Part shown: piece by piece, positions 44,451-55,814 of the stretch
Position numbering within the stretch: the stretch's first letter is position 1
Layout: each line of letters begins with the position of its first letter
DNA from: Phlyctochytrium arcticum
Taxonomy: Eukaryota > Chytridiomycota > Chytridiomycetes > Chytridiales > Chytridiaceae
Length of the DNA: 64,000 nt
Assembly: GCA_025602905.1 (NCBI GenBank)
Contig: JAHLKI010000016.1
Location: forward strand, 620,001-684,000
Direction of reading: 5' to 3'
Notes under the pieces: model-generated
The model's database searches: none
The model's input: the letters and a program-made list of their open reading frames with translations, nothing else
What the model was told of the DNA's origin: nothing
Position numbers and translations under genes: made by a program

Positions 44451-47109
44451 CTACCAGTTCATACGATTGGTGGTGGTATTGGGATATTCTGTTGGCGAGT
44501 AGGTTTGGGTAACCGGCGAACTCCGAATGCCCGAACCGGTCGGGTACCCAATCTGCACATTCAAGTCCGAATAGCCACTGAAGCTGCTCGAAGCCACTGA
44601 TGCCCGGCGCAAATTTGCAGCCGAATTGCGTCGCGAGCTTTTCGGGAGAGTCGATAATTGAGATGTGTGGGTGAATGCCAGATGGGAGGGGTTAAAGTTG
44701 GCGGCGAGGGAGGAGGATGGGTTTGAGGAGATGGAGAGGCGGGGGTCCATTGCGCTTAGGGGGATACGGGATAGACGGTCGTTGTTTTTGATGGGGATGA
44801 GGGGGACGGGTTTTGTACGTACGGCTGGCAGAGATTTGGATAAGTTTATTTGTATCTTTCGGAAATCATGATATGGATACTTACTTTGTTGGCCGGCGCG
44901 CACCAGGGCATTGATCCATGATACCATGGCCAACTGCGATTCTGCCACAAAGTGGAAAGTCGGGGAGGCGGGATGGATGGCCATGAACGCAAATTTTCCG
45001 TGTCCAGGGTCAGAGTCGGGCAAAATTTGACAATTCTTGGTCAGCGGAATTTCCGCAACGAGGCGCGGCTCATCCTGGCTTTTCAGAATATGGAGCATGT
45101 CTCCGTTCAGGATACACCACCGTTTCTTCCAGCTGCGGCGCGAGTCGGCACGGACGCTTAGGTACCCGCTGAAATCCGGGCTGGGGAAATGGCGCTCAAT
45201 ATCGCGAGGGGCAGCATCAAGAGACGGGATGGAATCGGTTTTTTTGTCTGTACGGTTACGGGAAAAGTTTCGGGCAATGCCACGGATTCGGTTGGAGCGG
45301 GATTTGGGAGGAGGTCGTAGAGATCTGTGGGTAGATTGTCAGTTGTGGGGACAGGATTATGTGCCAATCTACTTACGAAGAGATTTCGAGGATAGGGGAC
45401 ATGGGAATACCAATCATACCACCAATGTTCGTGGTTGATATGGGGGACTCTTGAAGCTTGGGAGAGGGCGTCGAAGGTTCATTGTACTAAAGGAGAGAAA
45501 AAGAGTGAGTACATGTACCGAGATAAAGAATGGACAAAGAACTACGTACGCTGCCCGAAATTGAAACTCCTGGTACAATGGGACTGGGCTTGTTGGTTTC
45601 TGTGGGAGGATTTCTGTGACGAGGTTGGTCGAAAGACTGTCCGCGTGGTGGAGGAGTAGGCGAAACCGTTGAAGCACTCTGCTGGACGGATGTTGACAGA
45701 GGCAGATTGTCATCACTTTCGTTATTCGCAGCCGGTGATGATTTGTCGGTATCATGCTTGGGTTCCATGCGTGATCGAACGGATTTCAAAGTGTCCAAAG
45801 AGGGTTTCGACTTTGTAGAGCGTGCCGTTCCGAGATCATAGTAATAATCACTGAGAGTAAAGTATGACATTGTTTTGCGTAGCCGCTCGTCGGCATCATT
45901 TGACGGTGATTCCTCAGTTTCAGGCTCCATTTCGGGCAGCATCGGTTTGAGCGGCTCGAATCTCCATTTGCTTTCCGAATCCTGAGGGAGGGTGTGGATG
46001 AGTGAAAAGTACATTTTATTTGCCGCCGCGCGCCACTCACCAAAGTATCGTCTTCTGTCGCAAAGCCAGAGTCCTGAGACTGAACTTTCGAAGGGACATG
46101 TCGATCCGGGCCGGCAGTTTCGACTTGAAGTACCTCCTTGGTCTGATTGGTTGCCGCCAAAGAATTGTCCTTATCGGATGGGCGTGGGGGTTTGGCGGTC
46201 GCATCTTCAGGTACTTTCTGCGGCAATGGCATGGCGGCAGACTCTTCGCGAAGGGCCAAAATGCAGTGTAAGAGGTTGATTCGATCCCCTAGTGACTCCA
46301 AGCCCAATTCCCGCAGTGTGGAAAGGTTCAGTTCCAAGAGGCGTTTGCCATTGACGGTATTTTCTAGAAGCGAAAAAGCGTAAGCATGACTTGTTCAACG
46401 ACGGGAAGCTCAACATGACATACCCTCAAAAATCGGAATAGTATGGCTAAAACCCACATCTGCTAGCCATTTCCCAACTTGATCAGCAGCCCAGCCAGTA
46501 GGATGTACCGAATGTGGCAAAGACTTTAGAGTACCAGTCACTACAGCTTGATTGGATGTGATATTAGGAAGCTGTTTTGACGACCGATCAAAGGACATTC
46601 GACGAGCAGCACGAGAGAAATAATTGGATATGGATGATTCCTTTTCTTTTGGTTGTGGACTGGCCGATCTGTTGTTGTGCACAATGGGCTCTAAGCGGTC
46701 GTTGCTGGCAGAGAGCACGGTGTCGACGGACGACACAGAAAGAGGGGACATGGGTTGAGAAGAAGGGTCGAGATTGACAAAATTTACAGGGAAAAGCCCG
46801 GTTTGTCCACGATGATTACGTCCCTATGGAAGTTGGATAAGTAACTCCGTTTCAATCAAAAGTTTGGCTACAAGTCATTCTTACCCGCCACCAGCCGTCA
46901 TTGTACATTTCGTCCCGCTCGAGAACCACTACTGGCTCATTAGCACCAAAACTGATTTCATCTTCTTCTTCCTAAAAGGTTCCTCCATCTATTAATATCC
47001 CAGTGCATTGTAAAACATAGAAAAGTACACTCACAGCGTTAAAGTCATGTTTGCCATGGACAACAATCGGGAGCGGTCTGTCATAGAACTCGCCCCTGCT
47101 TGCGGCCAT
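44451..47109 (-). CDS. SH3-SAM-PH scaffold protein (Boi1/Boi2-like)
   Basis: ATG at 47109 (MAASRGEFYDRPLPIVVHGK). Domains in order: SH3 (EDEISFGANEPVVVLERDEM, then GWWRG and GQTGLFPVNFV, about 46760-47000, split by introns); SAM (WAADQVGKWLADVGFSHTIP, then LLELNLSTLRELGLESLGDR, about 46260-46510); Ser/Pro-rich linker; PH (GYLSVRADSRRSWKKRWCIL, about 45100-45180, continuing through WINALVRAGQQ); Ser-rich tail ending at 44451. At least eight introns. The SH3-SAM-PH order matches yeast Boi1/Boi2, polarity and exocytosis scaffolds that bind phosphoinositides and Cdc42-pathway proteins. A short Pro-rich stretch (SPTPPPRGQS) could be an SH3 ligand. Confidence 0.87.
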
Positions 47110-48296
47110 GGCTACTATGTGGGTAACTAGAGAGTGTAGAGCCTTGCTTTTACGGCCTTTGACAAGATGATTGCTATATACTCGAGTAGGTCGATCTCGT
47201 TGAGGTGGTTCAATATGGGACGAAGCGGAGTTTCAGATTTCGCGAATGTAGTTGTAAAGGATTCTTTGAGCTACGGCGTTGGGGGAGTTGCTTGAACTTT
47301 TGGAACAGGGCCTTTGGGAGTCGTCTGCCCGGACTTTTGATATAGGTCTTCAACGTTAGAGTTCCAGCAAATGGGTAAAAATGCCGGCCACCGTCGTCGT
47401 CGGCTGGAGACGGCTGGCTGCGGTATACTTGGGGTTTAGGGGTCCTTTCTTTACGGGTCTTGCGGCGAGGCAGGCGGCCGATGGGGCCTGATGTGTTTAC
47501 TGCCGGAATCCAGCGCTGGCTGACGGACGTAAAACACTTGTTGCTGGTCGAATTCCAGATAAATCCTCTTGAATTCTGCTGCTGGCGAGGTTCAACCGGG
47601 CTTTGGGCAATTTTGCATCTGGTGGCGCGGCCCCGACGACCAGAAAACGCGTGGTCAGCATTGAGCTTCCTACCAGGACATAGATCGTGAGTAATACATT
47701 ATATGAATCCCGGAAGTCAAATGCTTCTAGGGATCATAAAGAGCTTGAGTCAGGTTCTCAGGGCGTATCATGTTTGTTTTATGTTTGTCTATGGAAGCTT
47801 TGGGCGGTAAATTATGGCCTAGAGGACCGCTTGATGACAGTTGAGGTGGGGCCGAGAAAGAATGTAAGATAGATCCAATATAAGCAGTAAAAGACATCCC
47901 GATAGATGCATCAAAGCCTCTAAAGCTCGGAAACTGATTGCACATGGATCCTTCCTGTAATGTCAACTTGTGGACGAGAAGGTTGCATGTCTCAAATCAT
48001 TCGCCAGAGAGCAAGGTGACCGGGTCTTTCTCCATCTCTAGTACAAGATCTTGCTCCCCACTTCCTGGGACCTATCATACTTGGGGAGCATCAACGGCCA
48101 ACGTTCCTACTCGAGTATGGCAGCTGTATGGCAGGACTCTCGGCATCCTCGTTGTCCATCCATAGGCGAAGCAGGCAGTCGGCGTCCTCTGCGAGTCGTA
48201 GATGCATAACCGTATCTGTAGCCCAGAAGATTCCTTCGACAATATAGCCCGTCCATCTCAAGGAGATGCGGCTCAGATGCTCAGATGCCAAAAAGG
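47110..48296. other. Intergenic, no gene recognised
   Basis: 1.2 kb. It starts with the promoter region of the SH3-SAM-PH gene. The remainder has scattered short ORFs without domain or composition evidence. Confidence 0.35.
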
Positions 48297-48672
48297 AAGG
48301 AAGCGGAGATGGAAAATACTTTTGAACCAGCGGCACAGCGATTCACCGGAATTTCACCTCACCGGCGCGCAGACTATTCTCAAACCTACGGTACTAATGC
48401 TCGACCTGGACTTATTACTGCATACGGTGTATGGGCCGACCTAACGGTGTGAGAGGGCTCGAGTACGGTGGAAGTACCACCGATACGCAACTTAACGCAA
48501 GGCAATTGCGAAACTGACGCTCGAGACGACCATGGACGCTAAACCCCCATCCTGCCGGAATCTTGTCTCCATAGAGAACCCGCACAGGAAGCCATACATC
48601 CCTATCTTGTAATGTAGTGTCGGGACGGTCCAGTGCTGAGAGTATGGAACCCGTCCAGGTGAATCGGTATGG
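48297..48672 (+). pseudogene. Decayed copy of the promoter and first exon of the Duc1 gene
   Basis: The segment resembles 51572-51992 along its length. Shared blocks in order: GGAAGCGGAG; TTTTGA(A)CCAG(C/T)GGCACAGC; a CACCTCACTGG-type block then GGCGCGC; GATACGCAA...GAAAC(T/C)GACGC; and the exon block GTCCAG..GAGAGTATGGA.CCCGTCCAGGTG. The original start codon ATG is ATA here, a TAATG-like insertion sits inside the first codons, and similarity ends a few bases after AATCGGTAT. It cannot encode the protein. The copy lies about 3.3 kb upstream of the parent, in the same orientation. Confidence 0.75.
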
Positions 48673-48978
48673 TTTCGAAAAACAAACGACTCTTCAGCTC
48701 AATTATTTGTTTGTGTGGATCGACTCAGCAGTCCTTCCTGGTCTTTCCCAGGGTTTCTCCGGACATCATCGACCATAAGATTGTTGTTGTTTTCGTCGCA
48801 TCGTGGAAAGTATGTGAGTATAAAATCGTATCATGGAAAATGATGAACAATAATGCAGATAATTCAAAAAATATTCACCGAACATATTGAAATTGCCCGC
48901 CCAATCGCTGTTGAGGTCAACTCTCGATAATGGAACTGATAAGGGGCGGGTCTGCAACAAGTCTCCCCAGAGTTGAAA

Positions 48979-49944
48979 ATGATATTTTCTGGCAAGGACA
49001 TGCTGGTGAAGACATGTTTTTGCCTTCTTCTTCTCGAATCAGTATACACAGCCCCGGCCTGTCATCCCGATGCCCCCGAAACGACCAGCGTGCAGTATGT
49101 CAGCATGAATGGCTCAATTATTTCAATGGCGCGGGCCAGTTGCTACCATGATGTTGCTTTCTACTACAACGATGCGTATCTGGCCCGTCCAAAACACCAA
49201 CATGCTTGGCTGGAGCCTTGGGTCAGGCAAGCCGGGGGCTACATGCTCAAACACTTTGGAGGATGTGCTGTTCCCCGGATCAATACTGGCATGAGTGGTA
49301 CCCGTTGCGAGAACTTTGGCGCTCCCAAGCCGTTGGTCCTCTTTCTGTTTTTGACCCCGGCCAACTTTCGCACTTGGTCTAATACGCGATATCATGAAAT
49401 GGACGGCGGCAAACGAAACAGCATCAAATTTGAGTCAATTTTCTTCAACGACGATCAGATCAAGGATGTTCTTGGGCACGAAATGGGCGGTATTTCCGAG
49501 CTGATGACGCATGGGACATTCCATGAGTATGTGGGGACACTCGACTTGTGGAGCAAGGGGGGCGGATTCTCCCAATTTCCGATTTACGACTTTTTCCATC
49601 AATCTCGGGATTTCTCCTCTCGTGATCGGTGGTATAGTAAGCGAGGTTCAAATCTATGGTTCTTGTTTTTTCACGGGCTTTGGCTCGAAACTGGCCAGAA
49701 TATCCACTTTCTGACCAAGTTCTGGAACAACTACTCGCTCCACTACCCAAAATCGTACAATTCGACCACCCAAGTATGGACTCAGGCTGGCAACATCAAC
49801 ATTGGGGAGGTGATCCATTTTATGAGTGCAGCCGTGGGCCGCAATTTGACAGCAACTGCATCGTCTCGATTCACAACAAATTGGAAACCGGAAACCTATT
49901 TTGCCGCTGTAGCTGAATATCCAGCGTTAACTTACGTGTCGTAG
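48979..49944 (+). CDS. Secreted protein with HEMGG motif, possibly a degenerate zincin
   Basis: ATG at 48979 (alternative MLVKTCFCLLLL at 49000). The N-terminus is a clear signal peptide (MLVKTCFCLLLLESVYT/A). The 322-residue single-exon protein has Cys-rich early parts, then QIKDVLGHEMGGISELMTHG at about residues 160-178. HEMGG resembles the HExxH zinc motif of metallopeptidases but the second His is replaced by Gly. The rest is rich in aromatic residues (RWYSKRGSNLWFLFFHGLWL) and has N-glycosylation sites (NGS, NYS, NST, NLT). No family recognised. It sits between the decayed and intact Duc1 loci. It may be a secreted or wall protein with a zincin-like fold that lost, or never had, catalysis. 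Confidence 0.7.
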   Translation: MIFSGKDMLVKTCFCLLLLESVYTAPACHPDAPETTSVQYVSMNGSIISMARASCYHDVAFYYNDAYLARPKHQHAWLEPWVRQAGGYMLKHFGGCAVPRINTGMSGTRCENFGAPKPLVLFLFLTPANFRTWSNTRYHEMDGGKRNSIKFESIFFNDDQIKDVLGHEMGGISELMTHGTFHEYVGTLDLWSKGGGFSQFPIYDFFHQSRDFSSRDRWYSKRGSNLWFLFFHGLWLETGQNIHFLTKFWNNYSLHYPKSYNSTTQVWTQAGNINIGEVIHFMSAAVGRNLTATASSRFTTNWKPETYFAAVAEYPALTYVS

Positions 49945-51921
49945 TTTTCCCACCTTATAACTGTGTTCCGCATGATTTTCAATAGTCCTCCTGCGACCGA
50001 GTTAGATAAATACCCTAGAAGTGGAGTGGGAAAACTGTAGATTGCATATGCTGTATGTTTTGCGTGATGTGATGTTGCGGGGTAAAATGAAGCAGTAAAA
50101 GGATCCTTCACCATTTTATTTTTTTTGGCAAGAATCATAGTTTTGAACTCATTTTTGGTGTCCTTAACTGCCAACAGTCCGAGGGCACCGAGTATATCAA
50201 TTGGGGTCTCTCCACAGGTCTCAGAGTCAATTGGGTCTCTCAGGTCTCAAAGTCAAACAGCCCTGTTTCGTAAAAACATCAACCCCGCTGCGGGGGATGC
50301 AACTTCGCATATATATATACCGCTCCGACCCTCTCATCCCCCGCATCAAATCGATTGGAACGACGCTGGAGGGTGTAGATCTGTGAGAAAAATCGCGTGC
50401 CGCAGCAACATGGCGGGTGCTGTAAAAGCAGCCTGTCCCTGCTGTTACTCCAACCATGCCCGACATGATGATTCCCGGTATGTGAGAAGTGGATTCTTTG
50501 TGACAGGACCTGGACTTATGTATATACCTTTCGCACTATAGACATGCCCGATGTGGGGACCCTGACATTGTACACACCTAACCTCTCGGAGGCGGTCACC
50601 GCAGGACCCCCCGACACACCCAACCCCTCCGAGGCTACCGCCACGGGGCCCGACCCTCGGCCCACCCCCACACCCCCCGGCCAACGCAAGCGGCGCAAGC
50701 GCAACCCCACCCACACCCCATCCTACCCCTCAACCACCACCGGCAGTCCGCGCCGCGTGGTGAATCTAGTAATCAATTTGTATATACTCCTTTGAAATAA
50801 AAACGATCGAAGAGCGATCCTCTGGCCCTCTTTGCCATTCAACTGTCATACTGTATCGGCTGATCATTGAGAAGGAAAGTTACAGTGTAAATTATTTGAC
50901 ATGCAGACTGAGGCAGCTCCAGGATCAATAAATGCGCTGAAGTTAGAAGTTTACAATGTATCATACAATAACCTTTGCAGTATTCATTGCACCAAATATC
51001 GCCGCTCATTTCATGTGAATAAATGTTGTGGATGACAGCAGAACTTGGACAGACAGACTTATAGGAGAATGCACACATGCGTTAGAACGCGTAACGCGTA
51101 CAATATGCTATAGGCAACAGGGTATGAGTTCCCTTCTAGAAGGCCAACCCAGGCTGCCTTTTTAGATTTCACGCAAAAGCACACAGGCTGAACCAAATGA
51201 ATTCAAAAAAAATTGCATTGCCTGCGTTGGCGAACAACAAGGATGAAAGTTCCCACGACCCTATTACCAACGCGCGATCTTGGCAGATTGTATATACTAT
51301 CCAATCGGCTTCCAGCAAGATTCAGGACTCCAAGCCTACAATTGTATTGACAGTTCAAAAAGCTGTTACACTCCAGGCTCACCACTCAGTTGATAGAGGT
51401 GGGAAGTACCATCCATGGAAGACAAATGGTCTTAATGTGGTAGTCAATCTTCATTTGCACCATGAAATCCCCAAGACATGCTGTTGGTGAGTTGCTCCAA
51501 AACAAGAGCAGTACTATTGGAAATGCTGTTGGAGATGATTCTGATATAACTTTACAAAACCCGTCAACCAATGGAAGCGGAGACTGCCGGCTGGAATTTC
51601 GGCGCTGGAAAATTGAGTTTTGACCAGTGGCACAGCACCCTTTCACGTCACTGGCAACTTTGAAGTTTGGCGCGCCCTTGCGGCTCAGAATCGGCGAAAT
51701 CTTGAAATCTTGCTTGGAAAATCTGTTGCATTTTACAGGTAGGTCGTTAATTTTAGGCGTAGCAACTATATCTTTGACTGAATTTTGTATAAGGGCTCTA
51801 GTGTTGATACGCAAAGGCAACTGCTGAAACCGACGCGCGAAAGGACAACGTGCGGCGAAACCCTGGGGCGACATCTTTCCTCATTCCATTGCAAAACCAC
51901 ACAAACACAGAGACAATAGCC
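49945..51921. other. Intergenic with repeats and a possible micro-gene
   Basis: 2 kb. 50200-50256 holds two imperfect copies of a TTGGGTCTCTC..GGTCTCA.AGTCAA unit. 50307-50322 is a TATATATATA tract. 51572-51921 is the upstream region of the Duc1 gene whose copy lies at 48297. No RNA gene recognised. ORFs on plus at 50544-50795 and minus at 51386-51874 are compositionally biased or antisense and are not called. Confidence 0.35.
50410..50581 (+). other. Possible 35-residue Cys/His-rich micro-gene
   Basis: ATG at 50410, a GT..AG intron at 50478-50541 and a stop at 50579-50581 would encode a 35-residue protein with CPCCYSNHARHDDSRHARCG, a cluster of Cys and His that could bind zinc. A TATA-like tract lies about 95 bp upstream. 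The model is small and untested. Confidence 0.25.
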
Positions 51922-53046
51922 ATGCCTCCCTATCTGGTAGTGTCGGGAGGGTCCAGCGTCGAGAGTATGGAGCCCGTCCAGGTGAATCGGTATCCACTGT
52001 TTATCAACAATGACCATTTTGTAAGTTAAAATCTGGCATGAAATCCCACAACCATGAGAGACATCAAACTAAAATGAAACGGAACAAAATAGGAAGGACT
52101 ATTGATTATTCGCCTCAAAGACTTTGACGAGTCCAAGCTCCCTCCCGCCCCTCATCTGCCATCGCACACCTACCTAAATGCCACCGAGTACTTTAAATCC
52201 AGGTCCCGGCAGTTTTCGTTCCAAGTCGAGGGCCAATTCAAACAACCCGTCAATGGCGACAACCTCTATTGGGACATTTCCTTTCCCGAGCCTTTGACGG
52301 GCCTGCCATTCTTTACTCCCATGGTCGTCAAGTTCCTGCAGTACCTGGATCCCGCCACGGAAATTGACTTTTACGCCAAAGAGCAGTATGTGCGGTCGTC
52401 GGTGCTGACCATGATGAATGCTATTGCGTGCTGGAAGCCTTTGCCGCTCAATTCGGAGGAGCAGGCGGTAGTGGACGAGCCCATTGAAGGCCAAGATTCG
52501 GCCGAAGTCAGCGATAGCGAGGACAATGGTGCCCCGACGAGTAATAATAATGGCGCCCAGCAGCAGTTGGATTTGAGTGTCAATAGCCTCGACAGTGATC
52601 GTCACTCGATCGCATCGACCAACGGAAAGCCGGCCCCCGCCTATACGATTACGCGTAACGGCTCCCAGGAACGGATCCTACAACCGGAAACCCTGCAGAA
52701 CGGTGTAAGCGAGGACCTCGCACTCATGATTTCGTCCATGCGCCGGCTCTCCCACGGTCAAAAATCCGACAATGAGCCCCCCCGCTCGGATGTCGCCAAA
52801 CGGCGAAAGTTTTTCCTGGACCAGACCGCCCGGGCCCGCGTGGCTTTTCAGCCTGATTATGTCTATGCGTTTGAGAGTTTTAACCCGCACATGTGCTTCA
52901 AGGACTTTACGGCTAAGATACCCGGTTTCAACATTGATGTCAAGAAATATTTTCCAAGGCGGCGGATGGTGCGCGTGTCCATGTGCTCCAAGGACAAGTC
53001 GATTACTTACCTTACCTTTGACGTTGAGCTTGTAGATGAAAAGTAG
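51922..53046 (+). CDS. Duc1/DUF1769 family protein
   Basis: Two exons: 51922-52020 and 52093-53046, in phase, 350 residues. The protein starts MPPYLVVSGGSSVESMEPVQ and the DUF1769 region follows: HFEGLLIIRLKDFD at the exon junction, then SRQFSFQVEGQFKQ and LTGLPFFTPMVVKFLQYLDP, and AKIPGFNIDVKKYF..RRMVRVSMCSK near the C-terminus. The middle (about residues 150-260) is a Ser/Asp-rich linker. Fission yeast Duc1 binds PI(4,5)P2 and sits at the plasma membrane and ER-PM contacts; that role is inferred by family. A decayed copy of the promoter and first exon lies at 48297-48672. Confidence 0.85.
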
Positions 53047-53334
53047 TTGATTCTTTCCCCTTCCCTTTTACTACTCTACTATAATACATATCTTTATCCC
53101 AAATCTGATCCCAAACAGGAATCTCAAATCCCAAGGCAAGTGGCTGTGTAATTCCAACACGTGACCGTAACCCTCGCCCAGCGCTCCGGGCAGCGCCCCC
53201 AAGCGAAAGTTGCAGCAGGCATCCGCCAAAAGGTTCCTTCCCCACACACAACGGATCAGAGTGCATCGCTCCTTCGGGTTAAATCGCTTGCTTTGCAACA
53301 GAATCCATCCATCCATCTCAAAAACATATCAACC
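53047..53334. promoter_or_regulatory. Upstream region of ribosomal P1
   Basis: About 290 bp between the Duc1 stop and the P1 start. The last 170 bp are the likely P1 promoter, with an A-rich leader just before the ATG. No TATA box seen. Confidence 0.4.
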
Positions 53335-53949
53335 ATGTCCAACCTGTCTACCGCCGAGGCTGCCTGCGTTTACGCTGCCCTGATCCTTAACGACGACGGT
53401 GTCGAGATCACGGTATGTTATTTTTTTGGAATTGCGAACAGGGCCGAAGGGAATGATGGGTGTGGAAGAGTGGGATTGGGACTGGGATGGAGACGCTCAG
53501 GAGTGGAAGAGAGGAGCAAGATTTTTGGTGCTGGGTTGGAGAATGAGGAGATTCTTTTTGAGCCATTTCAGAGAATGCCCGCCATTTACAAACACTATCC
53601 TAACCTCCCCTTTATTTCCAAATAGGCCGAGAAGATCAACTCTCTCATTGCCGCCGCCGGTGTCGAGGTCGAGCCCATCTGGGCCACTCTCTTTGCCAAG
53701 GCTCTCGCCGGAAAGGACCTTAACGACTTCCTCTTCAACGTCGGATCTGCTGGCTCTGCCCCTGCTGCTGGTGGTGCCGAGGCGGCCGCTGGAGGTGCTG
53801 CCGCTGAGAAGAAGGAGGCCAAGAAGGAGGAGGCCAAGGAGGAGTCTGATGACGACATGGGATTCGGTATGTGTTTATGATTTTCGATTTTGTTGATATG
53901 TGAATGGGAAGACTGATTGTTTTGTTTTTTTGTAGGACTCTTTGACTAA
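53335..53949 (+). CDS. RPP1: 60S acidic ribosomal protein P1
   Basis: Part of the ribosomal stalk that recruits translational GTPases. Three exons: 53335-53412, 53626-53866 and 53936-53949, in phase, 110 residues. The protein starts [20 protein letters not shown], has an Ala/Gly-rich hinge ([20 protein letters not shown]) and ends in the conserved acidic tail [12 protein letters not shown]. The final LFD is in a 14-nt last exon. Intron 1 (213 nt) is long for this window, as is common in ribosomal protein genes. Confidence 0.96.
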
Positions 53950-54052
53950 GTATTTGTTTCTGTACCTCCTTTGGCATAAATTCAATACACATTCGTTTCC
54001 GATCAACAACATTATCTATTTCATTTTTCTTCAGTTGTGAGCTTTGGATGGC
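53950..54052. other. 3' flank of P1
   Basis: Short 3' UTR-like sequence before the tandem repeat; no feature beyond a CAATACA/AATTCAATAC tract. Confidence 0.3.
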
Positions 54053-54900
54053 TGTCCCTGTCCAGGCTGGTCCACGACGAACCGACTCTTCTCTTTTTTG
54101 CTGCGGGCGGTGGTTGAGGATCGTTTAATTTGGGGATGTGGGAGAATATTGGCTGAGCAGGACTTGCGTTACGGGCGTGGGAAGAATTTTTGGTTGAGTA
54201 TATAGCGGATACTTAGGGAAAGAGTATGTATTTCAGCATGTCTTTGCGTATAGCCCAAGTTTTGTAGATAGTTTACTGGTGATATTGCGATGTCCCTGTC
54301 CAGACTGGGACTCTTCTCTGCAAGTGGTGGTTGAGGATCGTTGAACTTATGACATGGGGGCTGAGCAGGACTTACGTTACGGGCCGTGGGGAGAGGTTTT
54401 GGTTGAGCATATAGCGGATACTTAGGGAAAGAGTATGTATTTCAGCATGTCTTTGCGTATATCCCAAGTTTTGTAGATGGTTTACTGGTGATTGTTGCGA
54501 TGTCCCTGTCCAGACTGGCCGACTCTTCTCTGCAGGCGGTGGTTGAGGATCGTTTGATCTTGGCACGGGGGCTGGGCAGGACTTACGTTATGGGCGTGGG
54601 GAGGTTTTGGGTGACCATATAGCGGATACTTAGGGAAAGAGTATGTATTTCAGCATGTCTTTGCGTATAGCCCAAGTTTTGTAGATAGTTTACTGGTGAT
54701 ATTGCGATGTCCCTGTCCAGACTGGGACTCTTCTCTGCAAGTGGTGGTTGAGGATCGTTGAACTTATGACATGGGGGCTGAGCAGGACTTACGTTACGGG
54801 CCGTGGGGAGAGGTTTTGGTTGAGCATATAGCGGATACTTAGGGAAAGAGTATTTATTTCAGCATATTTGCGTATATCCCAAGTTTTGTAGATGGTTGAC
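54053..54900. repeat. Four-copy tandem repeat, ~210-240 bp units
   Basis: The marker TGTCCCTGTC starts at 54053, 54291, 54501 and 54709, giving spacings of 238, 210 and 208 bp. Each unit shares GGTGGTTGAGGATCGTT, GGCTGAGCAGGACTT.CGTTACGGG, GAGTATATAGCGGATACTTAGGGA and CAGCAT..CTTTGCGTATA.CCCAAGTTTTGTAGAT. Units 2 and 4 are almost identical, units 1 and 3 more diverged, suggesting a two-unit block was duplicated. No ORF is conserved across units. Confidence 0.9.
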
Positions 54901-55814
54901 TAGTCCTTCAGTGTCGGGGGAGCTTTTGTCCCACCGCACCCAACTGCTGCATCATTTACTTTTGGGCCAATTGCCAAAAGTTCCTGTTTGTTCACTGAAG
55001 AATTAGATGGAGGAAAGCCAAAAATAAAAAAAAATCGCACAACCACATGCCCATTCTTTTTTTTGTTGTCTCTTGGGTGAGAAAGTGTATGAGAATGTCT
55101 CTCCCCCTGTATAGCCAAAATATTGATCGACTCCATTATGATGGCAAAACTTCCTTTCTTTCTATATAAGCTTGTATTGTCCCCCCCCCCCCCCCCCCCC
55201 TAATACCATTTTCTTATTTGTTTTTTTTTTTCCATATTGTTTTTTCCCGCAACAAAAGGTTCTTTTTGGCATCATCTAACCCCCACCAAACTTTTTCCGT
55301 TCTGATAAAGTCTTGGTTTTTTTTTGGGGGGGGAGCGTGGGAGAAAATACACTTTTTGTATCCGAATTGAAATGATTGGGATATCGATTTCTGGTACAAA
55401 CCACAGAGATGTTTTTTTGTTTTTTTTTTTTTGGTTGATAATGCACAGTGAGTATAAATCTATCTGTTTTGAATTGTTGGATGTAATGTATGTGTTCTTT
55501 GTCCTCAGTTTGACCGAGTTCTTTATCTCGCACTCTTTCTTTTTTTTTTTTTGTTCCATATATCAAAAACTCCGAATCATATAGAATCGGATTCTTGGCA
55601 TATGCGGGATATCCCTACCCGCAAAAAAGGGGTAGCCTCTCTCTTTATGATGAGCGTGAGAACAAAAATAAAAAAAATAAATGGGTGCGGAGTTTACGAG
55701 GTTTGATAAAGGACGGTCGATATACCAAAACGCAGAATATGTGTCATGTATAAAGGGTTAAAAAATGCAAAATTTGTGTGTAATGATATAAATATAGTGT
55801 CTATATCTACATCC
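54901..55814. other. Homopolymer-rich intergenic DNA
   Basis: Contains many T and A runs plus 20 C at 55181-55200. It is the 3' flank of the Gln/Pro/His-rich gene. No gene recognised; overlapping ORFs on both strands are AT-rich noise. Confidence 0.4.
55181..55200. repeat. Homopolymer: 20 C
   Basis: The longest of three long C runs in the window, in the intergenic DNA 3' of the Gln/Pro/His-rich gene. Confidence 0.9.

Noticed and set aside
49438..49530. True HExxH metallopeptidase active site in the secreted protein
   Set aside because: The motif is HEMGG; the second zinc-binding histidine is missing, so no catalytic claim is made.
50544..50795. 83-codon Pro/Thr-rich ORF
   Set aside because: Composition follows a CCC/ACC-rich tract; no start context or homologous feature.
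55270..55584. Overlapping ORFs on both strands
   Set aside because: Created by poly-A/T homopolymers; Lys- or Phe-only low complexity.
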